Shown here one piece after another: positions 36,250-47,651 of a stretch of 64,000 nt of DNA. Positions within the stretch are counted from its first letter, which is position 1. The number at the start of each line of letters is the position of its first letter. The notes beneath the pieces are model-generated. The model made no database searches and was not told where the DNA came from. It was given only the letters and a program-made list of their open reading frames with translations. The DNA lies in contig CM061069.1 of assembly GCA_030762895.1 (NCBI GenBank), positions 106,210,169-106,274,168 of the forward strand, in the 5' to 3' direction. The translations under genes were made by a program, and so were the position numbers. Source of the DNA: Sophora flavescens. Lineage: Eukaryota > Streptophyta > Magnoliopsida > Fabales > Fabaceae.

Positions 36250-37316
36250 CTTTTTTTTTTATTAAGTCACTTAGCCTAACAATAAAAACTTCTAAAAATA
36301 AAGTGTCAGTAAGAGCATATTAGCCAATAAAATATCAATATAAGAGCATATTGGATGATAAAGTGTTTATAAGAGCATAATACCCCACCTAATAGAAAAA
36401 GAGCAATACTTTATTTTGGTTCTTGAAAGATGGTGTCTTTATCAACTTAGTCCTTTACAAAAAAAATTAGTCTAGATCTTGATCCATTTAAAGTCTAATG
36501 AAGTTAATTTTTAGTTAAACCAACTAGTACATGTACTTAGTTATCTTGTTTTCTCCACCCTCAGCTTGCCCCATAAGTCTAGTGATAAACTGTCATTCTA
36601 CCTGTTTATTTGCAGGGAAATTAGGAGTATTTACATTCTCAAATATTTGATCATGAATTTTACCTATTTTTCATTGTTTGTTACGAAATTGGTGAGTTTA
36701 GAGGTTATTGCATGAACTTGGCTAAAATGAGTCATTCTTGTCGAGTTTTGGAGCAAAAAGGCATAAATTGACATCACATTAGGAACCCTACCTAGCATTG
36801 GGGGTACGAGTTAAGTATGTTCGTGCTTATTATTTGAACGGTGATGTCTTAGTTCAACAATTTGACAAATTGCACACAAAATGACATGATCGTGTCTCCC
36901 TTTCATAAGTTTGTAGACAACAAACAACAACATGGTCCATACTTTAATACTTACAACTCGGGAGGGAGAGATCACCCTAATCTTTCATGGTGTGACCGTC
37001 AGAACATTTACAGAGTCCCACGATAGCAACAATTTGATGTTGGAGGGGGAGAGGAGAAGCCTTACTTTGAATAAATTATGAGAGCTTACGTTCAAAACTG
37101 TGAGACCAAATTTAAGAACATAGGAAAATGCCAAGTGGTGAGGGGTGAGGGGTAAGCACGCTAGCCTAGAGGGGCACAGTGGCCAATGATCATCCCGCTA
37201 CCGAGCTTTCACTTTCAAATCAATCAATCTCGTGCTTTAGATCGGCTAACTTGGAATCTGGATCTTCCCCATAAATTGGGATCAGCCACTCATCTTAAGT
37301 ATCTCACTTGATCTGG
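36250..37316. other. Intergenic DNA between the MULE and the large CACTA element
   Basis: No gene is seen. Around 36390-36500 a stretch (TTTATTTTGGTTCTTGAAAG ... TTAGTCCTTTAC) resembles one arm of the fold-back elements seen elsewhere, with no clear partner. The last three bases before the CACTA terminus are TGG, the potential 3-bp target site. Confidence 0.35.
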
Positions 37317-37643
37317 CACTAAAAAAAAAACCCAATTACCGACGGCCAAAAACCGTCGGAAACACTAAAAATCCGTCGGAAAACTACATTACCGACGGAC
37401 TTTCCGACGGATACGGTTCCATCGGTAATAGGCGCGTAGGAAAGTCTTTCCGACCGATCTAGTGTGTCTGTCGAAAATTTCCAACGATCTTAACCGTGGG
37501 AAAACATGCCACACAAAACCCCTAATTACCGATGTAAATTCCGTCAGTAACTCTCTGTGGAAGTTACCGATAGAATTTTCCATCGAAAAATGTAACCAAC
37601 AGTTACCAACGGAAATATCCGTCGGAAAAAAGGTTTTTTAATT
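37317..37643. repeat. CACTA terminus and subterminal repeats (CCGACGG / CCGTCGG)
   Basis: After the CACTA terminus, motifs such as ACCGACGGCC, CCGTCGGAAA, TTTCCGACGGA and variants (CATCGGTAA, TTCCAACGAT, CCGTCAGTAA) recur in both orientations to 37630. Several are one-base variants of the core, as in an ageing array of transposase-binding sites. The TAATT at 37639-37643 is the left target duplication of the next retroelement. Confidence 0.85.
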
Positions 37644-40114
37644 TGTGAACACCTAATTTTGTCCGGATTTTCCCTTTTTTAATTAATATTTTGAAAAGAA
37701 AAAAATATATATAAAAACTTGCAAAAATATTAAAAATATATTGTTGTGCATATTATTGGCCTAATTTGTTTTTGCTACAAGTTTTTTTGAGCCCAGCATC
37801 CAAGTCCAAGTTTACAAAAAAAATTAAATTAAAAAGAAAAATAAAAAAGAAACAGGTTTCTGATTGTTAATGATGAAAAAAAATTGAACTTTTATTTTGC
37901 ATTCTGGTTCACATCACTCAGGTATTGTCCTTTTCATCCGTTTTTAAGTATAAATCCATTTCACTTTTCTTTTGTCCTTTGGGTTTTTACTGTCTCTTTA
38001 ACAAAATGGTATCCTGCTCACCTCTCTGCTCCCAAGAAAAGCAAACTGATTTTCTCCACTGTAACAAGGCATCACTGTTGTCCTCTCCTCCCAGCTGTCA
38101 TGAACTTTTTTTTTTGTCATCTTCTTCACTGATTTGTGCTATAAGTTTGACACACTAACACACTAAACAAGGGGGGAACCAACCAGAAAAGAGGCTGGGA
38201 ACCAACAAAAAATAAAAGAAACTATCTCTCCCTGTACGTGAGGCCCCTCCCCTGACCTTTTTTCTTTTTCTTTCTCTTTCCTTTTTTTTCTCTTTCTTTA
38301 TCACGTTCCAGGCTTTGTTTTGTTTGGTTCTTTCTTCTTCTCTCAACTTAAACCCATACCCTTCTTCCTCCTTCACCATAAACCCATCTCCTTCTTCCTT
38401 CTTCAACCCTTCTTCCTCCTTCACCATAAACCCATCACCTTCATCCTTCCACCTTCATCTTTCTCCTCTCATTCTTCTTCTTCTTCAACTACCCAACAAC
38501 AACAAACAAGAAAAAAACAGAAAAGCCCCACAACTCAGCCCATCTCTTCCACCTCCTCTACGGACCATGAAAGCACGCGCCACCACCTGGCTAGGGAGAT
38601 CCAGTCGCTGCTCAGACCACCACGCTAGGGGGGATACGACCTCCCAACAGCCGCCACGTCCTCCTTCTTCCTTAGATCGGCGCCACCCTCACCACGGGAG
38701 TCGCAGATCTGTTTCCTACCTCCACCACAGTGTAGATCCAGATCCGCCACGAACTCGGATTCCAACACCGAACCGTTCGTGACCATCACAGCAAACCAGT
38801 CCTGCACGTCTCAGCCGCCACAGGTCGCCACCACCACAGTGGCACCAAGCCGCTCCCTCTGACTGTCACAAGGTCGCCGCCACCAGAGCACTTCCTCCAA
38901 TCACAAGCAGGGACCCTGTCATTCCAGATCTGTCACGGATCCGTCCAGATCCGCCTCAGAACCCATGTCATCAGTGTCTTCCCCTTGCTCGCAGTCCATC
39001 TCCGCCACGTCATCTCCGTTGCTTCGAGCCCGTCCGTCACGAACCGCCGCCGCCGCTGTTAGCGTCTTCAGCCGCGCCGCCGTCCCATGAGCTATGCGTA
39101 TCCTCCATTTCTACCAAGTTCCTGAAGCTTCTGTTTGGTTCCCTTTCTCTTACTTGTTGCTGTTTTTTTTATTATTTTATTTTATCTAACTTTATTTTAT
39201 TGACCAGCAAGTCCTTGGGCTCATCCCAGTTGGCCCATACCAAATAAAAAAGGAAGTGAATATCTTTTCTGAAGATGAGGCTTTATTTTGATGTTTCAAG
39301 TCTTGCATGTTTTGGTTTTGGATAATGCAGTAACCCACTCTTTTCTTTACAAAAAGACAAAAATTTAAAAAATAGAAAAAATCCTTTTTTTTTAAAAAAA
39401 TATATATATATAAAATATTTTCAGCTCCTTGTTTTAAATCAAAACTCTTCACAAACAAGTAACAAAAAAATCAAATCTTTTATCAAAAATTAAAATCAAC
39501 CAACCAATCAAATGTTTTCTAAAAGAACTACGTGGCTTTGAGTTTCCCGTCGCACCCGGGAATACGTAGGAGCAAGATAAATCATCTTGTCGGGCCAAAA
39601 CTAAATTTTTCCTTTTTTGTGTCTCTTTTTATGTTAAAATAATTAATCAAAATAATTAAACTTTTCTCTTTCCAGGGATGCTCTATGGACACGGTGCCAT
39701 GTTTAATCCCTTAGATTTGAGGTTGCCCTGTGGACTCATGTGCCATGTTCAACCTCATTTAGTTTTTACAAATCATAAAGTCAAAAATATAAAAAATTTA
39801 ATAAAAGTCAAAAATTAAAAGTTAAAATAATTCTTTCTTGTAAATAATTTTCGGGGTAAAATAAATATTTAAAAGGTTATTAAAATATTTTTTTGCACAA
39901 TTAACTCGAGGTACCGTTTTTTAAACGGGCGACGTGGGGTACTAATACCTTCCCTACTCGTAACCGACTCCCGGACTCATCTCTCTCTTTTTTTAAAAGA
40001 CCAGCTTACCTTTAAATAATTGGGTTTTCTAAGATTTTCCCAATAAAAATCTTAGTGGCGACTCCTCTATTTTTACCTTCTTTTTCGCGCCTCCCGGACG
40101 GGACGGTCGCGACA
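37644..40114 (+). repeat. 5' LTR of the Ogre/Tat-related element
   Basis: Starts TGTGAACACCTAATTTTGTC and ends GGACGGTCGCGACA. The middle contains CTTCTTCCTCCTTCACCATA-type minisatellite and a GC-richer stretch (38560-39100) rich in CCGCCAC. Open frames inside (for example 38315-38782) are low-complexity by-products shared by both LTRs. TGGCGACTCC, the first ten bases of the primer-binding site, also occurs inside the LTR at 40056-40065. Confidence 0.9.
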
Positions 40115-40116
40115 GC

Positions 40117-40134
40117 TGGCGACTCCACTGGGGA
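40117..40134 (+). other. Primer-binding site (Ogre/Tat type)
   Basis: TGGCGACTCCACTGGGGA begins two bases after the 5' LTR. It resembles the tRNA-Arg-type primer sites reported for Ogre elements; the tRNA identity is from memory and should be confirmed against tRNA 3' ends. Confidence 0.7.
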
Positions 40135-42920
40135 CTTTTAGAGAGTCAGGCCTATCATAGTTGGTTGTGCAACTTTTTTTTAATAACTTTGAAAATATTA
40201 GTTTTACCCCTCTTTGTTTTATTTGTTTTGTAAATTTTTATATGCTTTAATATATGCCTGTGTATATTCTTGCAACCCTAGGGTAGAGAATTATTATGTT
40301 GTTGGCTGTTGTTTTTGCATGTGTGATGTAGTTTTCATTTTGATAGGTTTGGAGCAGGTTTATATGCTCCCAGCACACACATCACTTACACTTATTTCAC
40401 ACACTTGTAGCTCTATACCCGAGCTTGTGGAAGCTTAAGAATTAGGCGGTGTGTCGATATTATCATTGAAGAGGTCTTGTACCCCCCTGATATTTGTCGA
40501 TTCACCACTTAGGTTGTACCCGATATCATGGGATGGTCATATTGAGAGGGTTTATCCCTACTTGTGGCTAGACTCATGAGTCGGATCCTTATCTTTCGGG
40601 ATAGGGGCAATCTGAGGACCATGGATTTTAGAAGTCTAGACCCTACCCAATTTTCACTGATAAAACAAACTTAGGGGCCAGACTGTTAAAGTCAGGACTT
40701 TAGGTGTGTCAACCTTAAACCTTAGGACACAAAGGGAGCAATTTTTTTCTTTACCTATCTTCATGTCTTTTATTTTATTTTTTATCAAAAAAAATCCACA
40801 TTTTTTTTTCTAAAAGAAAAATTGATTTATACGAGTCCTTTGTTTTTTAACAAAAACAAAAGCAAAAAAAATCTTCATATTTTGTAACTCATGCATTTCT
40901 GTAAATAAAAAAATGGGCTTGTGTGTGTGTATATATATATTTATATATTTAGCTCATTCATATTTTTGTAATTCATTCATATTTTTTGTAGAAGAAAAAA
41001 AAAAATGATCCATGCATTAATTAATTTTTTGAGTCAATATGAAGAAATAAAAACAAAATCATTTTTCATGCATTGCATGCATCAATTACTTTCTGTGACA
41101 ATCACATGAAAAAGAAAATAAAAAGAAAAAAATCATGTCATGCATATGGTGAAAAAATAAAAAAACTCAATCTTCTTCATGCATCTTATGCATCAATTTC
41201 ATTAACCTCTTGGATAAAAAAGGAAAATTCATTCATCTCATTTTTTTTATGCATCTCTCAAGAAAATTTGATAAAGAATAAACCATTACATGCATTTCAT
41301 ACATCTTTGGGTCAATATAAAAACAAATCATTCATCTCATACATTCAAAAAAAAACCGCATGTATTGCCATTGTTATAAAGAAAAAATCTCTTTTTTTCA
41401 TTCGATTCTCTAGTTAAAAAAAAAAAACATAAAGAGTTCATTTCATGCATCTCACGCATTAGTACTTGGCTCAAAAAAATTTTTTTATCTTTTTATGCAT
41501 CTCATATACTCATTTCTTCCTACGTTGAACATTTATTAAAAATAATTCATTCCATGCATTTCATGCATTATTCTCCTTTCTTGGAGAAAAATAAACCACT
41601 GCACTTTCAATAAAAAAAGAATGTCAACTAAACCTTGGATCATGAGGTGGAACTGGAGACAATATTTGCTCAAGCGGCCGAAAAATGTAGGCACAACCTT
41701 TTGCCTAATCATGGATGTTTGGATGTCAATGTGAAGGATTTTATATAGTCCTACCGGAGTCAGGTAGCACATATTCACGCTCTTATGGAGTGATCTTTGG
41801 AAAATCATGCAAATTCGGGATAATAAGGCCCTGACCGAGGAAGAAAGAAATCACGATAAGGACAGTCCCAATCAACTATGGAGAGTTCAAGATGAAGGCT
41901 ATGCTAACATCATCAGAGATTCAATCCTAGTGATTGAAAAGAGCCAATACTTTGTGATCCCCATCTTGAGAATTTCTAAGCAACCAAGGCTAGATTTGTT
42001 TATCAGGGATTTACCATGACACAATGGTTATGTTGTATTCTATCATGAGATAATTGAACCATGTTCACTTTCTTGAAGCATTAATGTAATGGATTTGCAT
42101 GCGTACCTTGTCTCATCCTTTCTTTACATCTTCATCCCCACCATAATGTTTTTCTCGTCATACTCATGTCTCATCTTCCCTTTTTTTTTCCTCAAGTACC
42201 TTTTTTGGTTTGGTTAATAAGGCCCACTTTCTTGAAAGTTCTTTGTGGACATCAATGAAGACCACATGTGCCAATACCTTTTCAGAAAAAAAAAAGGAAA
42301 GAAAGAAAGAAAATAATACAAATAAAAGAGGAGCAAATAAATAAAACTTGGTGAGCACCATCTCTTTGTCTCTAAAATAAAGTTTTAAAAAAATAAACAA
42401 TCATGATTTGAAATGAAGATTGGCCGTTTTTTCTCTACTCTTAGCAAAATATCATCATTATCCCTTGTTACCCCTTTTGAGCCTGAAAATTTTCTTCAAG
42501 GAACCTTGGACAAGGATCACCACTAAACAAGGGGCAAGCAAGAAGGAAATGGTGATCATGAAGCATAACATTGAAAAAAAAAGAATTAAAAAAAAAGAAG
42601 AAGAAAAATAAAAAGAAGAGAAAGAAAGAGGATAAAAAAACCTCATGTAAAACAGAAAAAAAGGGGAAAGTTAGAGGAAAACAAATGTTCTTGGAAATCG
42701 AAAAGATCATGGATCCTTGGTCCTATTAAACCTTAAAACATTTGTTTGAGCCTTATATCCTTTTTTCATGACCCCCAACCATTAGTCACGTTACAAGCCT
42801 CAAAAGTCCACTCTGATCAATGAATGATTGCTACTTTTTCATCAACTTCATTTTGAGACAAAAAGTTTGTGCTCTTCTAGTTTTTAATTGATTGCTCCTA
42901 TAAAAAAAAAATCAAAAAAG
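40135..42920 (+). other. Internal leader and non-coding interior of the Ogre/Tat-related element
   Basis: No gag or pol frame is found. The 41.0-41.6 kb part has scattered CATGCATC/TCATGCAT motifs between A-rich stretches. A short frame at 41807-42019 (MQIRDNKALTEEERN...) has no recognised domain and is probably a gag-pol scrap or chance. Many A-runs (for example 42590-42660) punctuate the region. Confidence 0.5.
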
Positions 42921-42939
42921 AATGAAGAAAGAAAAAAGA

Positions 42940-43800
42940 AAGCCTGTTAGACTGAAAACCCTCATAGGCAGTCTAGGCAAAAGCTTGGGCATGATCTACA
43001 TGGGGCAAAACTTTGTTTTCAAGGGCCTTATTCTAGAGCATCTCCATTATTGGATGCCCTACACTGGGGCAACATCATTCTTAAGTTTTCCATATCAAGT
43101 GCCCTACATTGGGGCAGTTTCATTCTGGGAGCCCTACATTGGGGCACTTCATCCTCAAGGAAACTACTCTGGGGCAATTTTGTTCTTATGAATATCGGGA
43201 CAATCGCCATGATCAAATCAATCCAAACTGGGGCAAGGCCCTTCTGATCTTCATATCACCTCTTGTGCATCTTGCTTCATTTCTGTTCTTTTGAATACTA
43301 TTTGAGTTGTCAAACTTCTAATACCAATCGAGAGGAACATTCGTGCAATAATGTCATTTCCTATCATTCATTTGAATCCACGCATGTTTGTTGCATGATG
43401 CTTCAGGTAAGGTAAACATGAGTTCAATGATACAATTTAACCATTTATGGTAATTCTTTGATGACCAACTCTGGCCGGAAGAATTCTTGATACAAGGAGA
43501 AAGTGGCATCCTCAGTTGGCAATTCAAGCAAGAGCTTTGATCTTCACAAATAAAGGTGACAAAACTGTCCACGTCAAAAAAAAAAGGGAAAAATTAAAAT
43601 CAAAAATAAAAAGAAAATAAAAAGTAAACAAAAAGGCTCGCTAGACTGAAAACCTGAAAAGGCAGTCTGGGCAAAAGTTAGAGCGACCCGGTAGGTTGAA
43701 AACTCGCAAAGAGCGACCTACGCAAAAATTAGGGTCAAATACAAACAAAGTACAAGAAGTCTCCTCAAACTGACAAACCGGGGTAGTTTAAGAGGACAAG
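42940..43800 (+). repeat. Ogre/Tat 3'-region motifs: ACTGGGGCA repeats and AGACTGAAAACC...GGCAGTCT hairpins
   Basis: CCTACACTGGGGCA/CCTACATTGGGGCA-like units occur at about 43058-43175 (five copies spaced 30-50 bp). Around them lie GTTAGACTGAAAACC...GGCAGTCTAGGCAAAAG (42946), the related GCTAGACTGAAAACC...GGCAGTCTGGGCAAAAG (43638) and GGTAGGTTGAAAACTCGC...GCGACCTACGCAAAAATTAG (43690). Each of the last three can form a stem between AGACTG and CAGTCT, or TAGGTT and GACCTA. Such units are familiar from non-coding 3' parts of Tat/Ogre elements and support the lineage call. Confidence 0.65.
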
Positions 43801-44084
43801 CCTTGAAAAGCTCCCAATACATGAAGGCTGGAGCAAGTCACATCCTTGAAATATTGATATGGCAATCTCATCCAATTGCATGGGATAATCATCACAAAGA
43901 AGCATATCTCAGGCAAGAGGTAAAACATTGGTTCAACAAATAAGTGATGATCGAAATCAAGGAGTCTCACTCCAGTTCATCCTCAATCTCGGCTGCAATA
44001 AAAAATCTAAGGAGTCAAGGATCAAAGAGGTGTTTGCAAAAAATAAAATAAAAAAATCAGATTTTTTTTCATCATTGATAAAAA

Positions 44085-44300
44085 GCATATCATGCATCAC
44101 ATTAAATATATATATATATATATATAATCAAGATCTGCATCACTCGTCAAAAGCATCTCATGCATCAAAAAAAAAAATTATAATCAAGGTCTGCATCACT
44201 CATCAAAAGCATCTCATGCATCAAACAGAAAAAAAAAAAAATTTATCAAGGTCTGCATCACTCATAAAAAGCATCTCATACATTTTTTTTTAAAAAAATA
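44085..44300 (+). repeat. Short tandem array with GCATCTCATGCATCA
   Basis: Units of about 55-63 bp containing ATCAAGRTCTGCATCACTC then AAAAGCATCTCATGCATC and an A-run occur at about 44128, 44182 and 44245, with a partial copy before them. A (TA)n run lies at 44106-44127. The same CATGCAT-type words are scattered at 41.06-41.57 kb. Confidence 0.75.
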
Positions 44301-44420
44301 GAAAAATAAAAAAATAAATTATCACAGTTTTCACCAATCATTAAAAAAAAATCATCTCTCATATCATACGTTGTCTTATCATTTCATGCATCAACAAAGT
44401 CAACGTATTTGCAGTGCATT

Positions 44421-45596
44421 TGTTCGGCTTTAACGGGCACAGGGCCCCAAAAGTCATGTCTTGGTTAGCTTTAGAAGGCATAGGACCTCATAAGTTTGGT
44501 TTTGTTTGGCTTTAGCGGGCAGAGGACCCCAAAAGTCATGCTTGTTAGCTTTAGTAGGCATAGGGCCTCATAAGCTTTGTTTTGTTCGACTTTAGCGGGC
44601 ACAGGGCCCCAAAAAGTCATGTGATTGTTAGCTTTAGTAGGCATAGGGCCTCATAAGCTTTGTTTTGTTCGACTTTAGCGGGCACAGGGCCCCAAAAGTC
44701 ATGTCTTGGTTAGCTTTAGCAGGCATATGGCCTCATAAGCTTGGTTTTGTTTGGCTTTAGCGGGTAGAAGACCCCAAAAGTCATGCTTGTTAGCTTTAGT
44801 AGACATACGGCCTCATAAGCTTTGTTTTGTTCGACTTTAGCGGGCACAGGGCCCCAAAAAGTCATGTGATTTTTAGCTTTAGTAGGCATAGGGCCTCATA
44901 AACTTTGTTTTGTTCGACTTTAGCAGGCACAGGGCCCAAAAAAGTCATGTTATTGTTAGCTTTAGCAGGCACAGGGCCTCATAAGCTTTGTTTTGTTTGG
45001 CTTTAGCGGGCAGAGGACCCCAAAAGTCATGACTTGCTAGCTTTAGAAGGCATAGGTCCTCATAAGCTTGGTTTTGTTTGGCTTTAGCGGGTAGAGGACC
45101 CCAAAAGTCATGCTTGTTAGCTTTAGTAGGCATAGGGCCTCATAAGCTTTGGTTTGTTCGACTTTAGCGGGCACAGGGCCCCAAAAGTTATGTCTTGGTT
45201 AGCTTTAGCAGGCATAGGGCCTCATAAGCTTGGTTTTGTTTGGCTTTAGCGAGCAGAGGACCCTAAAAGTCATGCTTGTTAGCTTTAGTAGGCACAGGGC
45301 CTCATAAGCTTTGTTTTGTTCGACTTTAGCGGGCACAGGGCCCCAAAAGTCATGTCTTGGTTAGCTTTAGCAGGCATAGGGCCTCATAAGCTTGGTTTTG
45401 TTTGGCTTTAGCGGGAAGAGGACCCCAAAAGTCATGCTTGTTAGCTTTAGTAGGCATAGGGCCTCATAAGCTTTGTTTTGTTCGACTTTAGCGGGCACAG
45501 GGCCCCAAAAAGTCATGTTATTGTTACCTTTAGCAGGCATAGGGCCTCGTAAGCTTCGTTTTGTTTAGCTTTAACGGGCAGACGGCTCATAAGCTA
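44421..45596 (+). repeat. Tandem array A: ~83-bp dimeric repeat, about 14 copies
   Basis: Each unit has two related halves of about 40 bp: TTCGACTTTAGCGGGCACAG + GGCCCCAAAAGTCATG and GTTAGCTTTAGTAGGCATAG + GGCCTCATAAGCTTTG. The halves alternate regularly, so the array is a dimer-based higher-order repeat. Copies vary by small substitutions and one- or two-base indels. Minus-strand frames across it (for example 44945-45133) merely repeat the unit. The last copies (45560-45640) degenerate into a transition to array B. Confidence 0.9.
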
Positions 45597-45629
45597 TACC
45601 TTTATTAGCTCCTATAGGCATAAGACCAC

Positions 45630-47460
45630 ACAAGCTTTTTATCTTTCAGTTCGAGCTTCTCACGGGCAATCCACCCCGTAAGCTCATTTTATCTTTCAGT
45701 TCGAGCTTCTCACGGGCAATCCACCCCTTCGAGCTTCTCACGGGCTATCCACCCCGTAAGCTCATTTATCTTTCAGTTCGAGCTTCTGACGGGCAATCCA
45801 CCCCGTAGGCTCATTTATCTTTCAGTTCGAGCTTCTCACGGGGTGGATCAGTTCGAGCTTCTCACGGGCAATCCACCCGGTAAGCTCTTTTATCTTTCAG
45901 TTCGAGCTTCTCACGGGCAATCCACCCCGTAGGCTCATTTTATCTTTCAGTTCGAGCTTCTCATGGGCAATCCACCCCGTAGGCTCATTTTATCTTTCAG
46001 TTCGAGCTTCTCACGGGCAATCCACCCCGTAAGCTCTTTTATCTTTCAATTCGAGCTTCTCACGGGCAATCCACCCCGTAAGCTCTTTTATCTTTCAGTT
46101 CGAGCTTCTGACGGGCAATCCACCTCGTAGGCTCATTTATCTTTCAGTTCGAGCTTCTCATGGGCAATCCACCCCGTAAGCTCATTTATCTTTCAGTTCG
46201 AGCTTCTCACGGGCAATCCACCCCATAGGCTCTTTTATCTTTCAGTTCGAGCTTCTGACGGGCAATCCACCCCGTAGGCTCTTTTATCTTTCAGTTCGAG
46301 CTTCTGACGGGCAATCCACCCCGTAGGCTCTTTTATCTTTCAGTTCGAAATTCTCACGGCAATCCACCCCGTAGGCTCTTTTATCTTTCAGTTCGAGCTT
46401 CTCACGGGCAATCCACCCCGTAGGCTTATTTATCTTTCAGTTCGAGCTTCTGACGGGCAATCCACCCCGTAAGCTCTTTTATCTTTCAGTTCGAGCTTCT
46501 GACGGGCAATCCACCCCGTAGGCTCATTTATATTTCAGTTCGAGCTTCTGACGGGCAATCCACCCCGTAAGCTCTTTTATCTTTCAGTTCGAGCTTCAGA
46601 CGGGCAATCCACCCCGTAAGCTCTTTTATCTTTCAGTTTGAGCTTCTGACGGGCAATCCACCCCGTAAGCTCTTTTATCTTTCAGTTCGAGCTTCTGACG
46701 GGCAATCCACCCCGTAGGCTCATTTGTCTTTCTGCTCAAGCTTCTGACGGGCAATCCACCCTGTAAGCTCATTTTATCTTTCAGTTCGAGCTTCTCACGG
46801 GCAATCCACCCCGTAAGCTCTTTTATCTTTCAGTTCGAGCTTCTGACGGGCAATCCACCCCTTAAGCTCTTTTATATTTCCATTTGAGAGTCTGACGGGC
46901 AATCCACCCCGTAAGCTCTTTTGTATTTCAGTTCGAGCTTCTGACGGGCAATCCACCCCATAAGCTCTTTTATCTATCTGTTTGAGTTTCTGACGGGCAA
47001 TCCACCCCGTAAGCTCTTTTATCTCTCTGTTCGAGCTTCAAACGGGCAATTCACCCCGTAAGCTCTTCTATCTTTCAGTTCGAGTTTCAGACGGGCAATC
47101 CACCCCGTAGGCTCATTTGTCTTTCTGCCCAAGCTTCTGACGGGCAATCCACCCCGTAAGCTCTTTTATCTTTCAGTTCGAGCTTCTGACGGGCAATCCA
47201 CCCCGTAAGCTCTTCTATCTTTCAGTTCGAGTTTCAGACGGGCAATCCACCCCGTAAGCCCTTTATCTTTCTACTCAAGCTTCAGACGGGCAATCCACCC
47301 CACAAGCTTTTATCCTTCAGTTCGAGCTTCTGACGGGTAATCCACCCCGTAAGCTCTTTTATCTTTCAGTTTGAGCTTCTCACGGGCAATCCACCCCGTA
47401 AGCTCTCATTTATCTCTCTGTTCGAGCTTCTGAAGGGCAATCCACCCCGCAAGCTTTTAT
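45630..47460 (+). repeat. Tandem array B: 49-bp hairpin repeat, about 37 copies
   Basis: The unit is TTTTATCTTTCAG followed by TTCGAGCTTCTGACGGGCAA and TCCACCCCGTAAGCTC. In each monomer GAGCTT pairs with AAGCTC and ACGGG with CCCGT, leaving a small bulge and a CAATCCAC loop. Variation is concentrated at TCTGAC/TCTCAC/TCAGAC and GTAAG/GTAGG. One partial duplication occurs near 45725-45850. There are no unique spacers and no coding frame. Confidence 0.92.
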
Positions 47461-47651
47461 GTGTAAATCTCAGTGGGCAATCTAACCTGCGGGTTCTTTA
47501 CAGGAAATCATTTTGTAGTCACAGGTCCTTTGCTTGTCAGTGTACCCCGGACAAAAATTGGAGTTCTTGTCTTTACTAGTTTCTTATAACGATAATCGGT
47601 TAACTACGGCTACACCTATTATCTAATAAGAAACAAGTAAAGAGGGGCAGC
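47461..47651 (+). other. 3' end of the interior and polypurine tract
   Basis: After array B come about 180 bp of unique sequence and then AAAGAGGGGCAGC (about 47639-47651), immediately before the 3' LTR. This fits the polypurine tract that primes plus-strand DNA synthesis. Confidence 0.7.

Noticed and set aside
38315..38782. 155-codon Ser/Pro-rich frame inside the LTR, also present near 48324
   Set aside because: Low-complexity translation of a CTTCTTCC minisatellite in both LTRs; the frame changes between the two copies because of the 18-bp and 3-bp indels, and there is no domain.
41807..42019. Possible small protein MQIRDNKALTEEERN...
   Set aside because: No domain is recognised and it lies within the non-coding interior of a non-autonomous element; may be a gag-pol scrap but cannot be supported.
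44945..45133. Minus-strand frame with repeated HDFWGPLPAKAKQN peptide
   Set aside because: It is only the translation of two 83-bp array units; the repeat period not being a multiple of three breaks it elsewhere.
45630..47460. Regular short repeats that might suggest a CRISPR-like array
   Set aside because: The units are contiguous 49-bp monomers with no unique spacers, lie between two LTRs of a plant retrotransposon, and have no cas genes nearby.
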